A DNA stretch of 64,000 nt, taken from positions 1 to 64,000 of the forward strand of contig NZ_CAJTMT010000003.1 in assembly GCF_910577345.1 (NCBI RefSeq), given 5' to 3'. Below, in pieces: positions 8,703 through 17,398 of this stretch; positions within the stretch are counted from its first letter, which is position 1, and the number at the start of each line of letters is the position of its first letter. The position numbers and the translations under genes were made by a program. Under the pieces are notes generated by a model. It did not search any database and was not told the DNA's origin. It saw only the letters and a list, made by a program, of their open reading frames with translations. Source of the stretch: an uncultured Duncaniella sp. GTDB lineage: Bacteria > Bacteroidota > Bacteroidia > Bacteroidales > Muribaculaceae.

Positions 8703-8934
8703 GGTCACACAGACCGCCGCTTATGAACCAGATATCACATTTCGCCGGTGAGATACCGGCAGCCGTCAGAAATTTCGCGTACAAAGAGAACTGGAAAAGT
8801 ACGCAATAATCTCTACTTACATGAACCGGCCAAGAGGTCGGTTCGCCACCTTATATATCCAATAATCTATATGATGCAAGGTGGCTGAAAAACGCAACAA
8901 TCACTAATCACATATTTTCTATCCAATCTACCTT
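8703..8934 (+). promoter_or_regulatory. Structured 5' leader with a possible 28-codon leader ORF
   Basis: Between promoter and first exporter gene there are three potential hairpins: GCCGGT/ACCGGC (8744-8760), a 9-bp stem GAACCGGCC/GGTCGGTTC with loop AAGA (8823-8844), and GCCACCTT/AAGGTGGC with a 25-base loop (8845-8885). The last two abut. A small frame, 8723-8809 (ATG to TAA, 28 codons), starts about 20 bases after the expected transcription start. This could be an attenuator or translation-coupled switch; I recognise no known riboswitch class. Confidence 0.45.
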
Positions 8935-10254
8935 ATGAACAATCCAAGATTGCTCACAGGGCTGCTCGTGGCAACCCTGTTGAGCGGTGGAGTGTGCGCA
9001 CGAGGTTCGTCTCCCGCTGTCATCACGCTTGATGAGATTTTCGCAGCGGCCGAGGCAAACAGCGCGCAACTGCGCCCGTCACTCACAGCCGTCGAGGAAG
9101 CTGAGAAAGAGATTTCAGTCGCTCAAAACGGCCGTCTTCCGGAAATCAACGCCAACCTCAACTTCAGCTATATCGGCGACGGATTCATCACAAAGCGCAA
9201 TTTCTCAGGCTACGAAAAGGCACCTATCCCCCACTTCGGCAGCGGTGCAGGCGTCAACGTAAGCCAACCGGTCTACACAGGCGGCGCCGTGACCAACGCC
9301 ATAAAGATGGCGGAACTCAAATCCACCGCCGCCCGCTATGCCGCAGAGTTCAAGCGCGACAATATCCGCTTTCAGCTCACAGGGTTCTACCTCGACATCT
9401 ACAAATACACGAATCTGCGCAATGTGGTCGAACAAAACATTTCGCAGGCGCGTCAGGTGCTTGCGGAAATGAACGCACGCTATGAGCAAGGGACAGCGCT
9501 CCGCAACGACATCACCCGCTACGAACTCCTCGTGTCCAACCTCGAACTGCAACTCATCAAAATCAATAATGTCATCGACATCCTGAACCGCAACCTAGTC
9601 GTCACGGCCGGCTTGCCCGACGAAACCAAGGTTATCCCCGACAGCACCATCCTCTCGCGCTCACTCCCGACCGACGGCGAAGCATGGTGGCAACAGGAAG
9701 CAAGCTCCAACGCTCCGGCTCTGAAGCTTGCCCGGTCAGGAGAGGAGATAAGCAAGGTTGCAGAGTCGCTTGTAAAGGCCGACAAACTTCCCAAAATAGG
9801 CCTGCAGGCCGCATGGACCATCGACGGCCCGATTCTCGTTGAGATACCACCTATCAACCGCAATCTCAGCTACTGGTATGTCGGGGTAGGCGTGAGCTAC
9901 AATCTGTCGTCACTTTATAAGACCAACAAATCGCTTGCCAAGAGCAAAATAGCCACACGCAAAGCCTCGGAAGAACTTGATGCCACACGCGAAAACATCC
10001 GTCTGGCCGTCAGCAGTGACTACGTCAGCTATCTCGAAGCATACGAGGAGCTGAAAACGCAGATGAAGAGCGTGGAACTCGCCGAACGTAACTATCACAC
10101 CACCTCAACCCGTTATTCGGCTGACATGGCACTCATCACCGACATGCTCGACGCCGCCAATTCAAAACTTGATGCCGAGCAGCAGCTCGTCAATGCCCGC
10201 ATCAACATCATCTACTATTATTACAAACTTCTATTCACTTCAGGAAAGATATGA
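8935..10254 (+). CDS. TolC-family outer-membrane efflux protein
   Basis: The 439-residue product has a signal peptide ending near residue 23 and the two long alpha-helical repeats of the OEP/TolC family, for example ARYEQGTALRNDITRYELLV and its counterpart RYSADMALITDMLDA near the C-terminus. It would form the outer-membrane channel-tunnel of a tripartite pump. The stop codon overlaps the start of the next gene by 4 bp (ATGA), so the two are translationally coupled. Confidence 0.92.
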   Translation: MNNPRLLTGLLVATLLSGGVCARGSSPAVITLDEIFAAAEANSAQLRPSLTAVEEAEKEISVAQNGRLPEINANLNFSYIGDGFITKRNFSGYEKAPIPHFGSGAGVNVSQPVYTGGAVTNAIKMAELKSTAARYAAEFKRDNIRFQLTGFYLDIYKYTNLRNVVEQNISQARQVLAEMNARYEQGTALRNDITRYELLVSNLELQLIKINNVIDILNRNLVVTAGLPDETKVIPDSTILSRSLPTDGEAWWQQEASSNAPALKLARSGEEISKVAESLVKADKLPKIGLQAAWTIDGPILVEIPPINRNLSYWYVGVGVSYNLSSLYKTNKSLAKSKIATRKASEELDATRENIRLAVSSDYVSYLEAYEELKTQMKSVELAERNYHTTSTRYSADMALITDMLDAANSKLDAEQQLVNARINIIYYYYKLLFTSGKI

Positions 10255-11285
10255 ACCACAGAGCAAAAAAAATCATCTCATACGTCATCGTTCTCATCAT
10301 CATCGTCGCAGCCATCGCCTGGATATGCAGCAAATTCGTCCATCTCGGTAATGTAGAGTTCACTGACAACGCACAGGTGTGCCAGCAGATTGTTCCGGTC
10401 AACAGCCGTGTGCAAGGCTATATCAAAGAGATTCGTTTCAAGGAGTATGAACAGGTGAAGAAGGGTGACACACTCGTGATAATCGACGATGCCGACATGC
10501 GCCTGCGCGTGGCTCAGGCAAAGGCCGACTATCAGAATGCGCTTGCCGGACGTGATGTCGCCGACCGCAGCGTAGGGGTCGCTTCGGCCAACATGGCTGT
10601 CAGCGAAGCTTCGATTGCAGAGGCAAAAGTGCTGATGGACAATGCAGCCACCGATCTCAAACGCTATACAAAACTGCTTGAAAACGATGCCGTGACACGT
10701 CAGCAATACGACGGAGTCAAAACCGACTATGAGGCCAAGAAGGCCCGGTATGAGATGCTTGCACGTCAGCGGTCGGCAACCTCATCGGTAGTCACCGAGA
10801 CACGCCAGCGCATTGCACAGAGCGATGCCGGAATCGAGTTGACAAAGGCCCTGCTCGAAACCGCCGAACTCAACCTCTCCTACACTGTCATCGTTGCTCC
10901 CTGCGACGGCTTCACCTCGCGCAAGGAGATTCAGGTTGGACAGCTCGTGCAACCCGGACAGACACTCCTCGACATCATTGACTCGACCGACGTATGGGTA
11001 ACCGCCAACTATAAGGAGACCCAGACTGCGAATATCAAACCCGGAAATAAGGTGGAAATCAAGGTAGACGCAATTCCCGGTGTCATCTTCAACGGTCAGG
11101 TCGTATCGCTTTCAAAGGCAACCGGAGCAAGCCTCTCGCTCCTGCCGCAGGACAACTCGGCGGGAAATTTCGTGAAGGTGCAGCAGCGCATACCTGTAAG
11201 AATCGAGTTCACATCCGACAACAAGCCGGAAGATATGGCCCGTCTGAGCGCCGGAATGAACGTGGAATGTGAGGTGAAATACTGA
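10251..11285 (+). CDS. HlyD/EmrA-type membrane fusion protein
   Basis: One N-terminal membrane segment (about residues 8-25) is followed by a biotinyl-lipoyl-like half (VNSRVQGYIKEIRFKEYEQV), a coiled-coil hairpin (about residues 80-200), the second lipoyl half (VIVAPCDGFTSRKEIQVGQL) and a beta-barrel domain. At 344 residues it matches the EmrA family. It would bridge the inner-membrane MFS pump and the TolC channel in the periplasm. Confidence 0.93.
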   Translation: MNHRAKKIISYVIVLIIIVAAIAWICSKFVHLGNVEFTDNAQVCQQIVPVNSRVQGYIKEIRFKEYEQVKKGDTLVIIDDADMRLRVAQAKADYQNALAGRDVADRSVGVASANMAVSEASIAEAKVLMDNAATDLKRYTKLLENDAVTRQQYDGVKTDYEAKKARYEMLARQRSATSSVVTETRQRIAQSDAGIELTKALLETAELNLSYTVIVAPCDGFTSRKEIQVGQLVQPGQTLLDIIDSTDVWVTANYKETQTANIKPGNKVEIKVDAIPGVIFNGQVVSLSKATGASLSLLPQDNSAGNFVKVQQRIPVRIEFTSDNKPEDMARLSAGMNVECEVKY

Positions 11286-11286
11286 T

Positions 11287-12891
11287 ATGGGTGACTGGCA
11301 TGTTCCTCAGGGAAAATTTGACATCCCTGACATCCCGAACTACATTCCACGACGGCTGAAACCGTGGTTTTTCATCCTCTTCGTACTCATCATCCAGTTC
11401 TCGGGAGGTGTCTATCTCGCCGCCGCGACCGACATGGTCGGGACAACGGCACTGATGCAGGAGGACATACTCATGGCCGGATATGCGCAGCTCGTCGGCA
11501 TGTCCATCAACTTCGCGGTGATGTTCAGGTTGAAATTCAGGTATTCCAACCGTTTCAGCCTGCTCCTCTGCTGCGCGGTGCTTATTGCAGCCAACATGAT
11601 TTGTGCCCACACCCGTTGCGTGCCTCTCCTTGTCGCCACCTGCTTCGTGGCCGGATGGTTCCGCATGTGGGCAACCTTCGCCTGCAACTCGACCATACAG
11701 CTATGGCTCACACCGGTGCGCGACATGGCGATATTCTTCTGCTATGTCTACCTCGTTGTCGACGGAGCAATCCAGTTGAGCGGAGTCGTCACCATCTACA
11801 CGGCCTTCTTCTCGCAGTGGGAATACATGCATCTGCTGATGACGGGACTGTTGCTGCTGATGATGCTTCTCGTGATTATCTTTGTGAAACCCTTCCACGG
11901 TATGCCCTTCATCCCCCTGCTCGGCATCGACTGGATAGGCGCCGGGCTCTGGAGCGTCACGATGCTATGCTTCACATTCATCTGTGTCTACGGCAACTTC
12001 TACGACTGGTGGGAAGCGCAGGAAATCATTCTTGCAGCAATCCTCGGCCTGGTCTGCTTCGGTCTGAACCTCTGGAGGGCAACCTTCCTTCACCATCCAT
12101 ACGTCTCGATCCGTGCGCTGACCAACCGCAATGTCGTGCGCGCCACTTGCATCTACCTTGTGTTCTTCACGCTCCTCGCAACCGAACATGTGTTTGAACA
12201 CAGCTATGCGGCCGCTATCCTCGGTTTCGACGAGACAAACCTGATAGACCTCAACTGGTATGTGTTTGCCGGAATCATCGCAGGCGTTGCGCTGACCTAT
12301 TTCACCTTCGCTACCCGGAAGTGGAGATACAAGACCATGACGGCCATCGGATTTTTCGGAGCCGTGGTCTATCTCGGTTATTTCTACTTTCTGATTGACT
12401 ATGGAGTGGAAAAGGAGATGCTCTTCATCCCGCTTTTCGTGCGGGGCATGGCCTCGGTCATCATCTCGATTGTGTTCCTCACCTCAATCGTGCAGAGCGG
12501 ATTGCCGTTTCAGGTATTCCCCCAAGCCTTGACCATCAATGGTTTCACCGGCGCAGTCATGGGCGCGACATTCGGACCTGCTGTCATCGGCGAGTTTCTG
12601 AGGCATGTAATGGCTAAAAACGCCGTGCTTCTGAGCGCCGGAATCACGGATTTCAATCCGGCCGTCAATCCGATGCGGCTCGGAGAAATCTACGGTATGG
12701 TCCAGATGCAGGCCCTCGTGGTATCCATGAAAGAAATCTATGGATGGCTGCTGATAGCTGGAATCATATCACTCGCTGTCATACTCGTCAGCTACGGCCC
12801 TGTCCGTCCCTCGGCCTTCATCCCCAAATGGAGCAAAATCCGCCGCATCTTCCGCCACAACGTCAGAATGCTCGAACGCGCGGAAGCATAG
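11287..12891 (+). CDS. MFS transporter, EmrB/DHA2-like
   Basis: This very hydrophobic 534-residue protein has about 14 predicted membrane segments, as in drug:H+ antiporters of the DHA2 type. It starts one base after the HlyD stop codon. With the two preceding genes it makes an EmrAB-TolC style exporter for drugs, bile acids or similar hydrophobic compounds; the substrate is inferred only from family. Sequence similarity to classical EmrB is loose, as is usual for Bacteroidetes members. Confidence 0.85.
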   Translation: MGDWHVPQGKFDIPDIPNYIPRRLKPWFFILFVLIIQFSGGVYLAAATDMVGTTALMQEDILMAGYAQLVGMSINFAVMFRLKFRYSNRFSLLLCCAVLIAANMICAHTRCVPLLVATCFVAGWFRMWATFACNSTIQLWLTPVRDMAIFFCYVYLVVDGAIQLSGVVTIYTAFFSQWEYMHLLMTGLLLLMMLLVIIFVKPFHGMPFIPLLGIDWIGAGLWSVTMLCFTFICVYGNFYDWWEAQEIILAAILGLVCFGLNLWRATFLHHPYVSIRALTNRNVVRATCIYLVFFTLLATEHVFEHSYAAAILGFDETNLIDLNWYVFAGIIAGVALTYFTFATRKWRYKTMTAIGFFGAVVYLGYFYFLIDYGVEKEMLFIPLFVRGMASVIISIVFLTSIVQSGLPFQVFPQALTINGFTGAVMGATFGPAVIGEFLRHVMAKNAVLLSAGITDFNPAVNPMRLGEIYGMVQMQALVVSMKEIYGWLLIAGIISLAVILVSYGPVRPSAFIPKWSKIRRIFRHNVRMLERAEA

Positions 12892-12901
12892 AACAAAAAA
12901 C

Positions 12902-13002
12902 TTAAGGGGACAGATGGATTTTCATGAGCACAAAGCAAGGACGCTTATATTAAGTTGATTCCCTGGGCTTTTACCCACAGTCATTTCCATCTGTCCTCTT
13001 AA
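12902..13002. repeat. 17-bp inverted repeat flanking 67 bp
   Basis: TTAAGGGGACAGATGGA (12902-12918) is repeated as its reverse complement, with one wobble-type difference, at 12986-13002. It begins 11 bases after the MFS stop codon. It may be a long-stem 3' structure, or a pair of recombination sites given the UpxY locus just downstream. No promoter box is seen inside in either orientation. Confidence 0.65.
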
Positions 13003-13094
13003 CATTTACAAACTTATTTCCAACTATAGTACCGAGCGACAATCTTGTCCATCTCAGCATGAAAAGAGCCCTCTGTTAATATGTCAAAAAAGTC

Positions 13095-13125
13095 TTGGCC
13101 ATTAGAGCGATTTTTAGTAATTTTG
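13095..13125 (+). promoter_or_regulatory. Promoter of the UpxY-like gene
   Basis: TTGG (13095-13098), 19 bases, then TAATTTTG (13118-13125) fit the Bacteroidetes sigma consensus. The start site near 13132 would leave a leader of about 185 bases before the ATG at 13319. UpxY proteins are known to act on such untranslated leaders of capsule operons. I see no gene between 12892 and 13318. Confidence 0.65.
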
Positions 13126-13318
13126 CAGCATTGGACGACTCCCTAAAAGCAGAGATAAGCCAACGCTTATGTCACAGTCCTGGGTTCAGGAATTTTGGCA
13201 CGATTCGAAACTCATATATTAGATAGTAGACGAACAAGCGCTAATTGCTTGCCTTTCAAATGAATACACACAGGCAAGGAGGGAGAGTTATGCCCAATTA
13301 AAGTGAAGAGAACATCCC

Positions 13319-13870
13319 ATGGCCGATAATACTCTTGAAAACAAACATAATTGGTACGTCTTTCGTGTCTTTGGGAACAGGGCCTTATCCTGTGAACAAA
13401 AATTGAAGGCTATTGGTTTTGAGACGTATGTTCCGGTGCTGACGCGTTGGAAAGAGGGAGAAAACGGCAAACCTGAAGCCAAAATAGTCCCTGCAATTTC
13501 CAATTTAATTTTCATTAACACAACTGAGGAGAAAATCCTTGAGCTTGAGCAAGACAAAAGCCTATCCGTCTATGCGTTCCGCACGCTTGAGTCAGACCCG
13601 TCAAAGCGTAAACTGACAGTCATTCCCCGCCAAGAGATGGAATCATTCATATTCATCTCGTCATCGGGAGAAAAAGGCCTGGAGTATTTTCCGGCAGACC
13701 AGTTGGCTTACAAAAGCGGAACCAAGGTGCGTGTCACAGCCGGATTACTCAAAGGATCAGTCGGTGAAATCAAACGCATAAAAGGCAACCGAAGATTTGT
13801 CGTTGAAATCCAAGGCATCTGCGCCATAGCCACCTCTTATATCCCATCAGAATTTCTACAGAAACTTTGA
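13319..13870 (+). CDS. UpxY-family transcription antiterminator (NusG-like)
   Basis: The 183-residue protein has a NusG N-terminal domain (NWYVFRVFGNRALSCEQKL, then TYVPVLTRW and SNLIFINTTEE) and a C-terminal KOW-type segment (GTKVRVTAGLLKGSVGEIKRI). These are hallmarks of the first gene of Bacteroides capsular polysaccharide loci, where the protein stops premature termination in its own leader. Here only one truncated polysaccharide-type gene follows, and no UpxZ, so the locus looks decayed. Confidence 0.9.
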   Translation: MADNTLENKHNWYVFRVFGNRALSCEQKLKAIGFETYVPVLTRWKEGENGKPEAKIVPAISNLIFINTTEEKILELEQDKSLSVYAFRTLESDPSKRKLTVIPRQEMESFIFISSSGEKGLEYFPADQLAYKSGTKVRVTAGLLKGSVGEIKRIKGNRRFVVEIQGICAIATSYIPSEFLQKL

Positions 13871-13961
13871 ACTGTCTCTGCATTTATGACCTAATTTAGA
13901 TGAATTGACAGTTCCAACACATCTTAATCATCAGAATAACACCGCCCTTAATTATTCCTAT

Positions 13962-14843
13962 ATGTCAGTTGCCTCTAAAAACAAACGTGACTGTTGTGGG
14001 TGCAATGCCTGTGCTGAAATTTGCCCTTGCAAATGCATAGAGATGAAATCAGATTCAACCGGATTCCTTTATCCTGTTGTAGATTCCACGATTTGCATTG
14101 AATGTGGAGCGTGTGAAAAAGTATGCCCGTTCCCGACTGAAAATTCCACGTTCAAATATCCACTACATGCCTACGCGGCCCGTATGAAGAACGCTTCCGA
14201 GCAAAGCGGAAGTTCTTCAGGAGGAGCCGCATTCGCTATCGGACGACAAGTCCTAAAGAACCAGGGTGTTGTGTATGGTTGTGCGGCCAATGGGCTTGAC
14301 ATACGCCATGTACGCATCGACGACATTGAACGCCTAAATATACTGCGTGGTTCCAAGTACGTACAAAGCAATGTCAACGGACTATTCTCGCAAGTAAAGT
14401 CAGATTTGAAAAATGGACGTAGTGTTGCTTTTATCGGGACGCCATGTCAAATTTCCGGCCTACGAAATTATCTTAGAAGAGATTATGACAATCTACTGAC
14501 AATCGACCTCATCTGTCACGGGACCCCATCTCAAAAAATGCTGCGGGATCATGTGAAGTCAATAACAAACGGCGCGGATATTGACACTATATCTTTCCGG
14601 GCCGGGAATTCATTCATATTCAGTCTCAAATCCAAAGGTTGCGAAATATGGAAAGCTGATGTCTGGTCGGAACCATGGAAAGACATGTATTACCGTGCGT
14701 TTATGGATGGTATTTCATACCGTCCAAGTTGCAATATCTGTCCATTTGGACGACCTGAACGCACATCGGATATAACAATCGGGGATTTCTGGGGGCTTAA
14801 GGACAGCAACCTTTTCCCCTCTGGACAAAATCTTGGGAAATGA
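13962..14843 (+). pseudogene. Truncated F420H2-dehydrogenase beta-subunit-like Fe-S protein
   Basis: The product has two N-terminal 4Fe-4S clusters (CCGCNACAEICPCKC and CIECGACEKVCP) and the FrhB/FdhB-type domain with GTPCQISGLRNYL, DLICHGTPS and SDITIGDFWG. Such proteins sit in Bacteroidetes exopolysaccharide loci next to polysaccharide pyruvyl transferases. Full-length members run about 100 residues further; here the frame stops shortly after the GDFWG motif and the sequence changes to an unrelated frame. I prefer the ATG at 13962 over a TTG at 13905. The truncated protein is probably non-functional. Confidence 0.75.
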
Positions 14844-14958
14844 ATTCGGTGTTCCCGCAAGCCGTCTCAATGTAAGCTGGAAGGGTGGCGTAGGCAACAT
14901 GTTCTATAACGACCCCGCACTCTCTCGTGTTGCCATCATTACTCCCGACACCAAATAA
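14818..14958 (+). pseudogene. Stray C-terminal tail resembling an OmpA-family protein
   Basis: In a frame different from the preceding gene, about 45 codons read LDKILGNEFGVPASRLNVSW and on to NMFYNDPALSRVAIITP, ending in TAA at 14956-14958. This resembles the last part of Bacteroidales OmpA/peptidoglycan-binding domain proteins (by memory, not a search). There is no start codon or body of the gene. It suggests a deletion that joined the 5' part of a polysaccharide gene to the 3' end of another gene. Confidence 0.5.
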
Positions 14959-15006
14959 ACATTGTGATCTGACTCAACCACAAATCACAAATCACAATAA
15001 TTTGAA

Positions 15007-15444
15007 TTGAACTTATCAGTCAATCCGAAACAACTATATGAGATGGCCCGCTCCTCCACTGCGGAGGGCCGGGCCTTCTCTTTCATTGCTAAAGGTGACA
15101 GTATGCGTCCATTCATCAAGAACGGACAACAAGTTACCATAATCGCCAAGGATAGATATGCCCCCGGTGACATCGTTCTCGCCCACACATCCGATCCTGA
15201 TGGCATTTTCCTCCACTACCTCACCGGAGAAACCATCAATAACGATCCTTCGGATTATCTGCTGATGGGTTCGGCCAATCTTAGGCAACGTGAAAAAGCA
15301 TACCTATGTGACATAGCCGGAGCCGTTATCAATCCGACTTGCAACCGTCATCTTCTCATGCTATGGCATCGTCTGCTCCCACTTCGACCACTCCTCATCA
15401 GACTGATCAACATCGTCTCACGAGCACGACACAAATCACGCTGA
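15007..15444 (+). CDS. S24/S26 (signal-peptidase-like) protease
   Basis: The 145-residue protein has the serine motif GDSMRPFIKNGQ (Ser32) and PGDIVLAH, then FLHYLTGE with His70 where ER-type signal peptidases carry their catalytic His. No KR-type lysine of bacterial LepB is seen. A basic hydrophobic C-terminus may touch the membrane. Small S26-like proteins next to an ABC exporter are known from peptide (RiPP-type) clusters as leader proteases, so I infer a processing role. The start is a TTG at 15007, or the ATG at 15040, which would lose 11 residues. Confidence 0.75.
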   Translation: MNLSVNPKQLYEMARSSTAEGRAFSFIAKGDSMRPFIKNGQQVTIIAKDRYAPGDIVLAHTSDPDGIFLHYLTGETINNDPSDYLLMGSANLRQREKAYLCDIAGAVINPTCNRHLLMLWHRLLPLRPLLIRLINIVSRARHKSR

Positions 15445-15499
15445 GCTACAATAATGTAGAACCCATCTATAACCTGAATCACTCCTCACCAACAAACCA

Positions 15500-17254
15500 A
15501 TGACAACATCAATATCCCGCAAATCAGATGAAGGCTTCTCGTTTTTCTCTACCATAGTCAATCTTTGGAGAAAAGCGGACGGTGTCCGTCGCGGAATCAT
15601 TGGAAACATAGTCTGTGGCATTCTCGCAACCGCAGCCTCATTATCATTCGTCTGGCTTACACGCGAAGCTGTCGATATCGCAACCGGACGCAATTCAGAC
15701 TACGAGCTCTTTTTAGTTGGCGTCTTACTGTGTTGTGCCCTCTTTCTTCAACTTTTGCTGACAAATATCTCACGACACATCGAAGCATGGAGCATCATCC
15801 GTTGCTCCTCATCAATGCGCTCACGGCTATTCAGACAGATGCTGTCAGCTCCATTCAGTGGCCGAAGGCAGACTCACTCGGCAGATGCTGTCAACCGTCT
15901 CTCATCTGACGTCTCCACCGCCTCTTCCGCTCTGTGCTCCACAATCCCTGGTGCCATCATCACGCTCATTCATCTCGCTGGAGCCTTCATATTTCTCAGT
16001 TTGATGGATTTTAGAATAGCGGTCATCGTCACAGCCGTCATGCCTGCCGCTCTCCTCTTAGGGAAAATCTTCATGCAGAAAAACCGTGCACTCACAAGGA
16101 AGATACGAAATGAGGAAACCAGTCTTCATAAAATCATGCAGGAGGACCTCCAGCACCGGTTGCTCATACTGACACTCGGACGACGCGAAGCTACAGCCGA
16201 TGAATTCGACGAATGTCAGTCCAGATTCTTCAGCCTTTCCATGCGTCGTAATGACATATCAATCTTCACCGGAGGTGCAGTAACAGCCGGATTCATGACC
16301 GGCTATGCCGTGATGTTCCTGTGGTGTGTCGCAGGACTGCGCGACGGCACTGTCTCCTACGCAATGATGACGGCGTTCCTGCAACTTGTAGCTATGGTTC
16401 AGCGCCCTGCCGTAGACCTTTCCCGACGCTTCTCACCGATTGCCCAAGCAGGGGTAGCACTGGAACGTCTCGCTGACATAGACACTGACGCCGCTTCTGC
16501 AATGTGCAATAGCCATCTGCCTGCAAGCAACTTCCCGACTGCCGACAATAGCATTGACAAAACGACACCTGATGAACCGGACAAGAGTGGATCGTCCAAA
16601 AAAAATCTGAACGGGATTTCATTCGAAAACGTGACATTCCAATATCCCGATTCCACAGCTCCCACTTTAAAAAATTTTTTCCACACCTTCCCTCCCGACA
16701 GTATCACAGCCCTCTGTGGGGAAACCGGTGCAGGAAAGACAACCCTTACAATGCTTCTGACAGGAGCTTTTAAACCGAGTTCGGGTTCAATTCACCACCG
16801 TTGTTCCAATATCGTCTATGTCCCTCAAGGTAATAGTCTTATGAGTGGCACAATTCGCAGCAATCTACTTATGGGCGACAGCAATGCCACGGAAAATGAC
16901 ATGCGCAGAGCCCTCCGTATCTCCGCAGCTGAATTTGTCTACGATTTGCCGGATGGAGTTGACACGCCTTGCGGCGAACGCGGACATGGTCTGAGCGAAG
17001 GACAGGCTCAACGCATAGCTATTGCCCGGGCTGTCCTCAGGCTACACTACCTTTCCTCACGGACCTCTGCCAGTTCTTCAATGGGAATAATGGTAATTCT
17101 TGACGAGCCTACCTCCGCTCTTGACACAGAAACAGAATCAATACTGATGGACAGACTGATTCCCGTGCTTAAAGGGACGATAGCAATTATAATAACACAT
17201 AATCCCCGGATAATACAGTACTGCACAGACAGTATTACGATTGATGCAAACTGA
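15500..17254 (+). CDS. ABC exporter, fused permease and ATPase
   Basis: The first ~310 residues are a six-helix type I exporter membrane domain. A low-complexity linker (about 335-375) leads to the ATPase domain with Walker A GETGAGKTT (about 408), a variant signature LSEGQAQRIAIARA (about 498), Walker B VILDEPTSALD (about 532) and the H-loop ITHNPR. About 12 extra residues (YLSSRTSASSSMG) sit between the signature helix and Walker B. No peptidase C39 domain is present, so proteolysis could fall to the S26-like gene 55 bases upstream. The cargo is unknown. Confidence 0.88.
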   Translation: MTTSISRKSDEGFSFFSTIVNLWRKADGVRRGIIGNIVCGILATAASLSFVWLTREAVDIATGRNSDYELFLVGVLLCCALFLQLLLTNISRHIEAWSIIRCSSSMRSRLFRQMLSAPFSGRRQTHSADAVNRLSSDVSTASSALCSTIPGAIITLIHLAGAFIFLSLMDFRIAVIVTAVMPAALLLGKIFMQKNRALTRKIRNEETSLHKIMQEDLQHRLLILTLGRREATADEFDECQSRFFSLSMRRNDISIFTGGAVTAGFMTGYAVMFLWCVAGLRDGTVSYAMMTAFLQLVAMVQRPAVDLSRRFSPIAQAGVALERLADIDTDAASAMCNSHLPASNFPTADNSIDKTTPDEPDKSGSSKKNLNGISFENVTFQYPDSTAPTLKNFFHTFPPDSITALCGETGAGKTTLTMLLTGAFKPSSGSIHHRCSNIVYVPQGNSLMSGTIRSNLLMGDSNATENDMRRALRISAAEFVYDLPDGVDTPCGERGHGLSEGQAQRIAIARAVLRLHYLSSRTSASSSMGIMVILDEPTSALDTETESILMDRLIPVLKGTIAIIITHNPRIIQYCTDSITIDAN

Positions 17255-17278
17255 CAAATTTTCACGTCCGTTTTGGAC

Positions 17279-17398
17279 ATGTCAGTAAAGATAGAGAGAA
17301 TTCGTCCTTCCACATTGGAGGAATCAATGTCGGGAGGATTGATTGGGATCATCCATCCACATTGTCAAGCGGTCAGATCTATTTCAAATATATTATAG
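17279..17398 (+). CDS. Possible 39-aa peptide with a Gly-Gly leader-like motif
   Basis: A short frame begins 25 bases after the ABC exporter stop. Its N-terminal part IRPSTLEESMSGG, then LIGIIHPHC, loosely recalls double-glycine leader peptides, with one cysteine in the putative core. It overlaps the 3' end of the convergent GNAT gene by 34 bases and has no clear ribosome binding site. A chance frame is quite possible. Confidence 0.25.
   Translation: MSVKIERIRPSTLEESMSGGLIGIIHPHCQAVRSISNIL

Noticed and set aside
12919..12985. Invertible promoter between the 17-bp repeats
   Set aside because: No TAnnTTTG box in either orientation; the likely upxY promoter is outside. Kept only as a recombination-site possibility.
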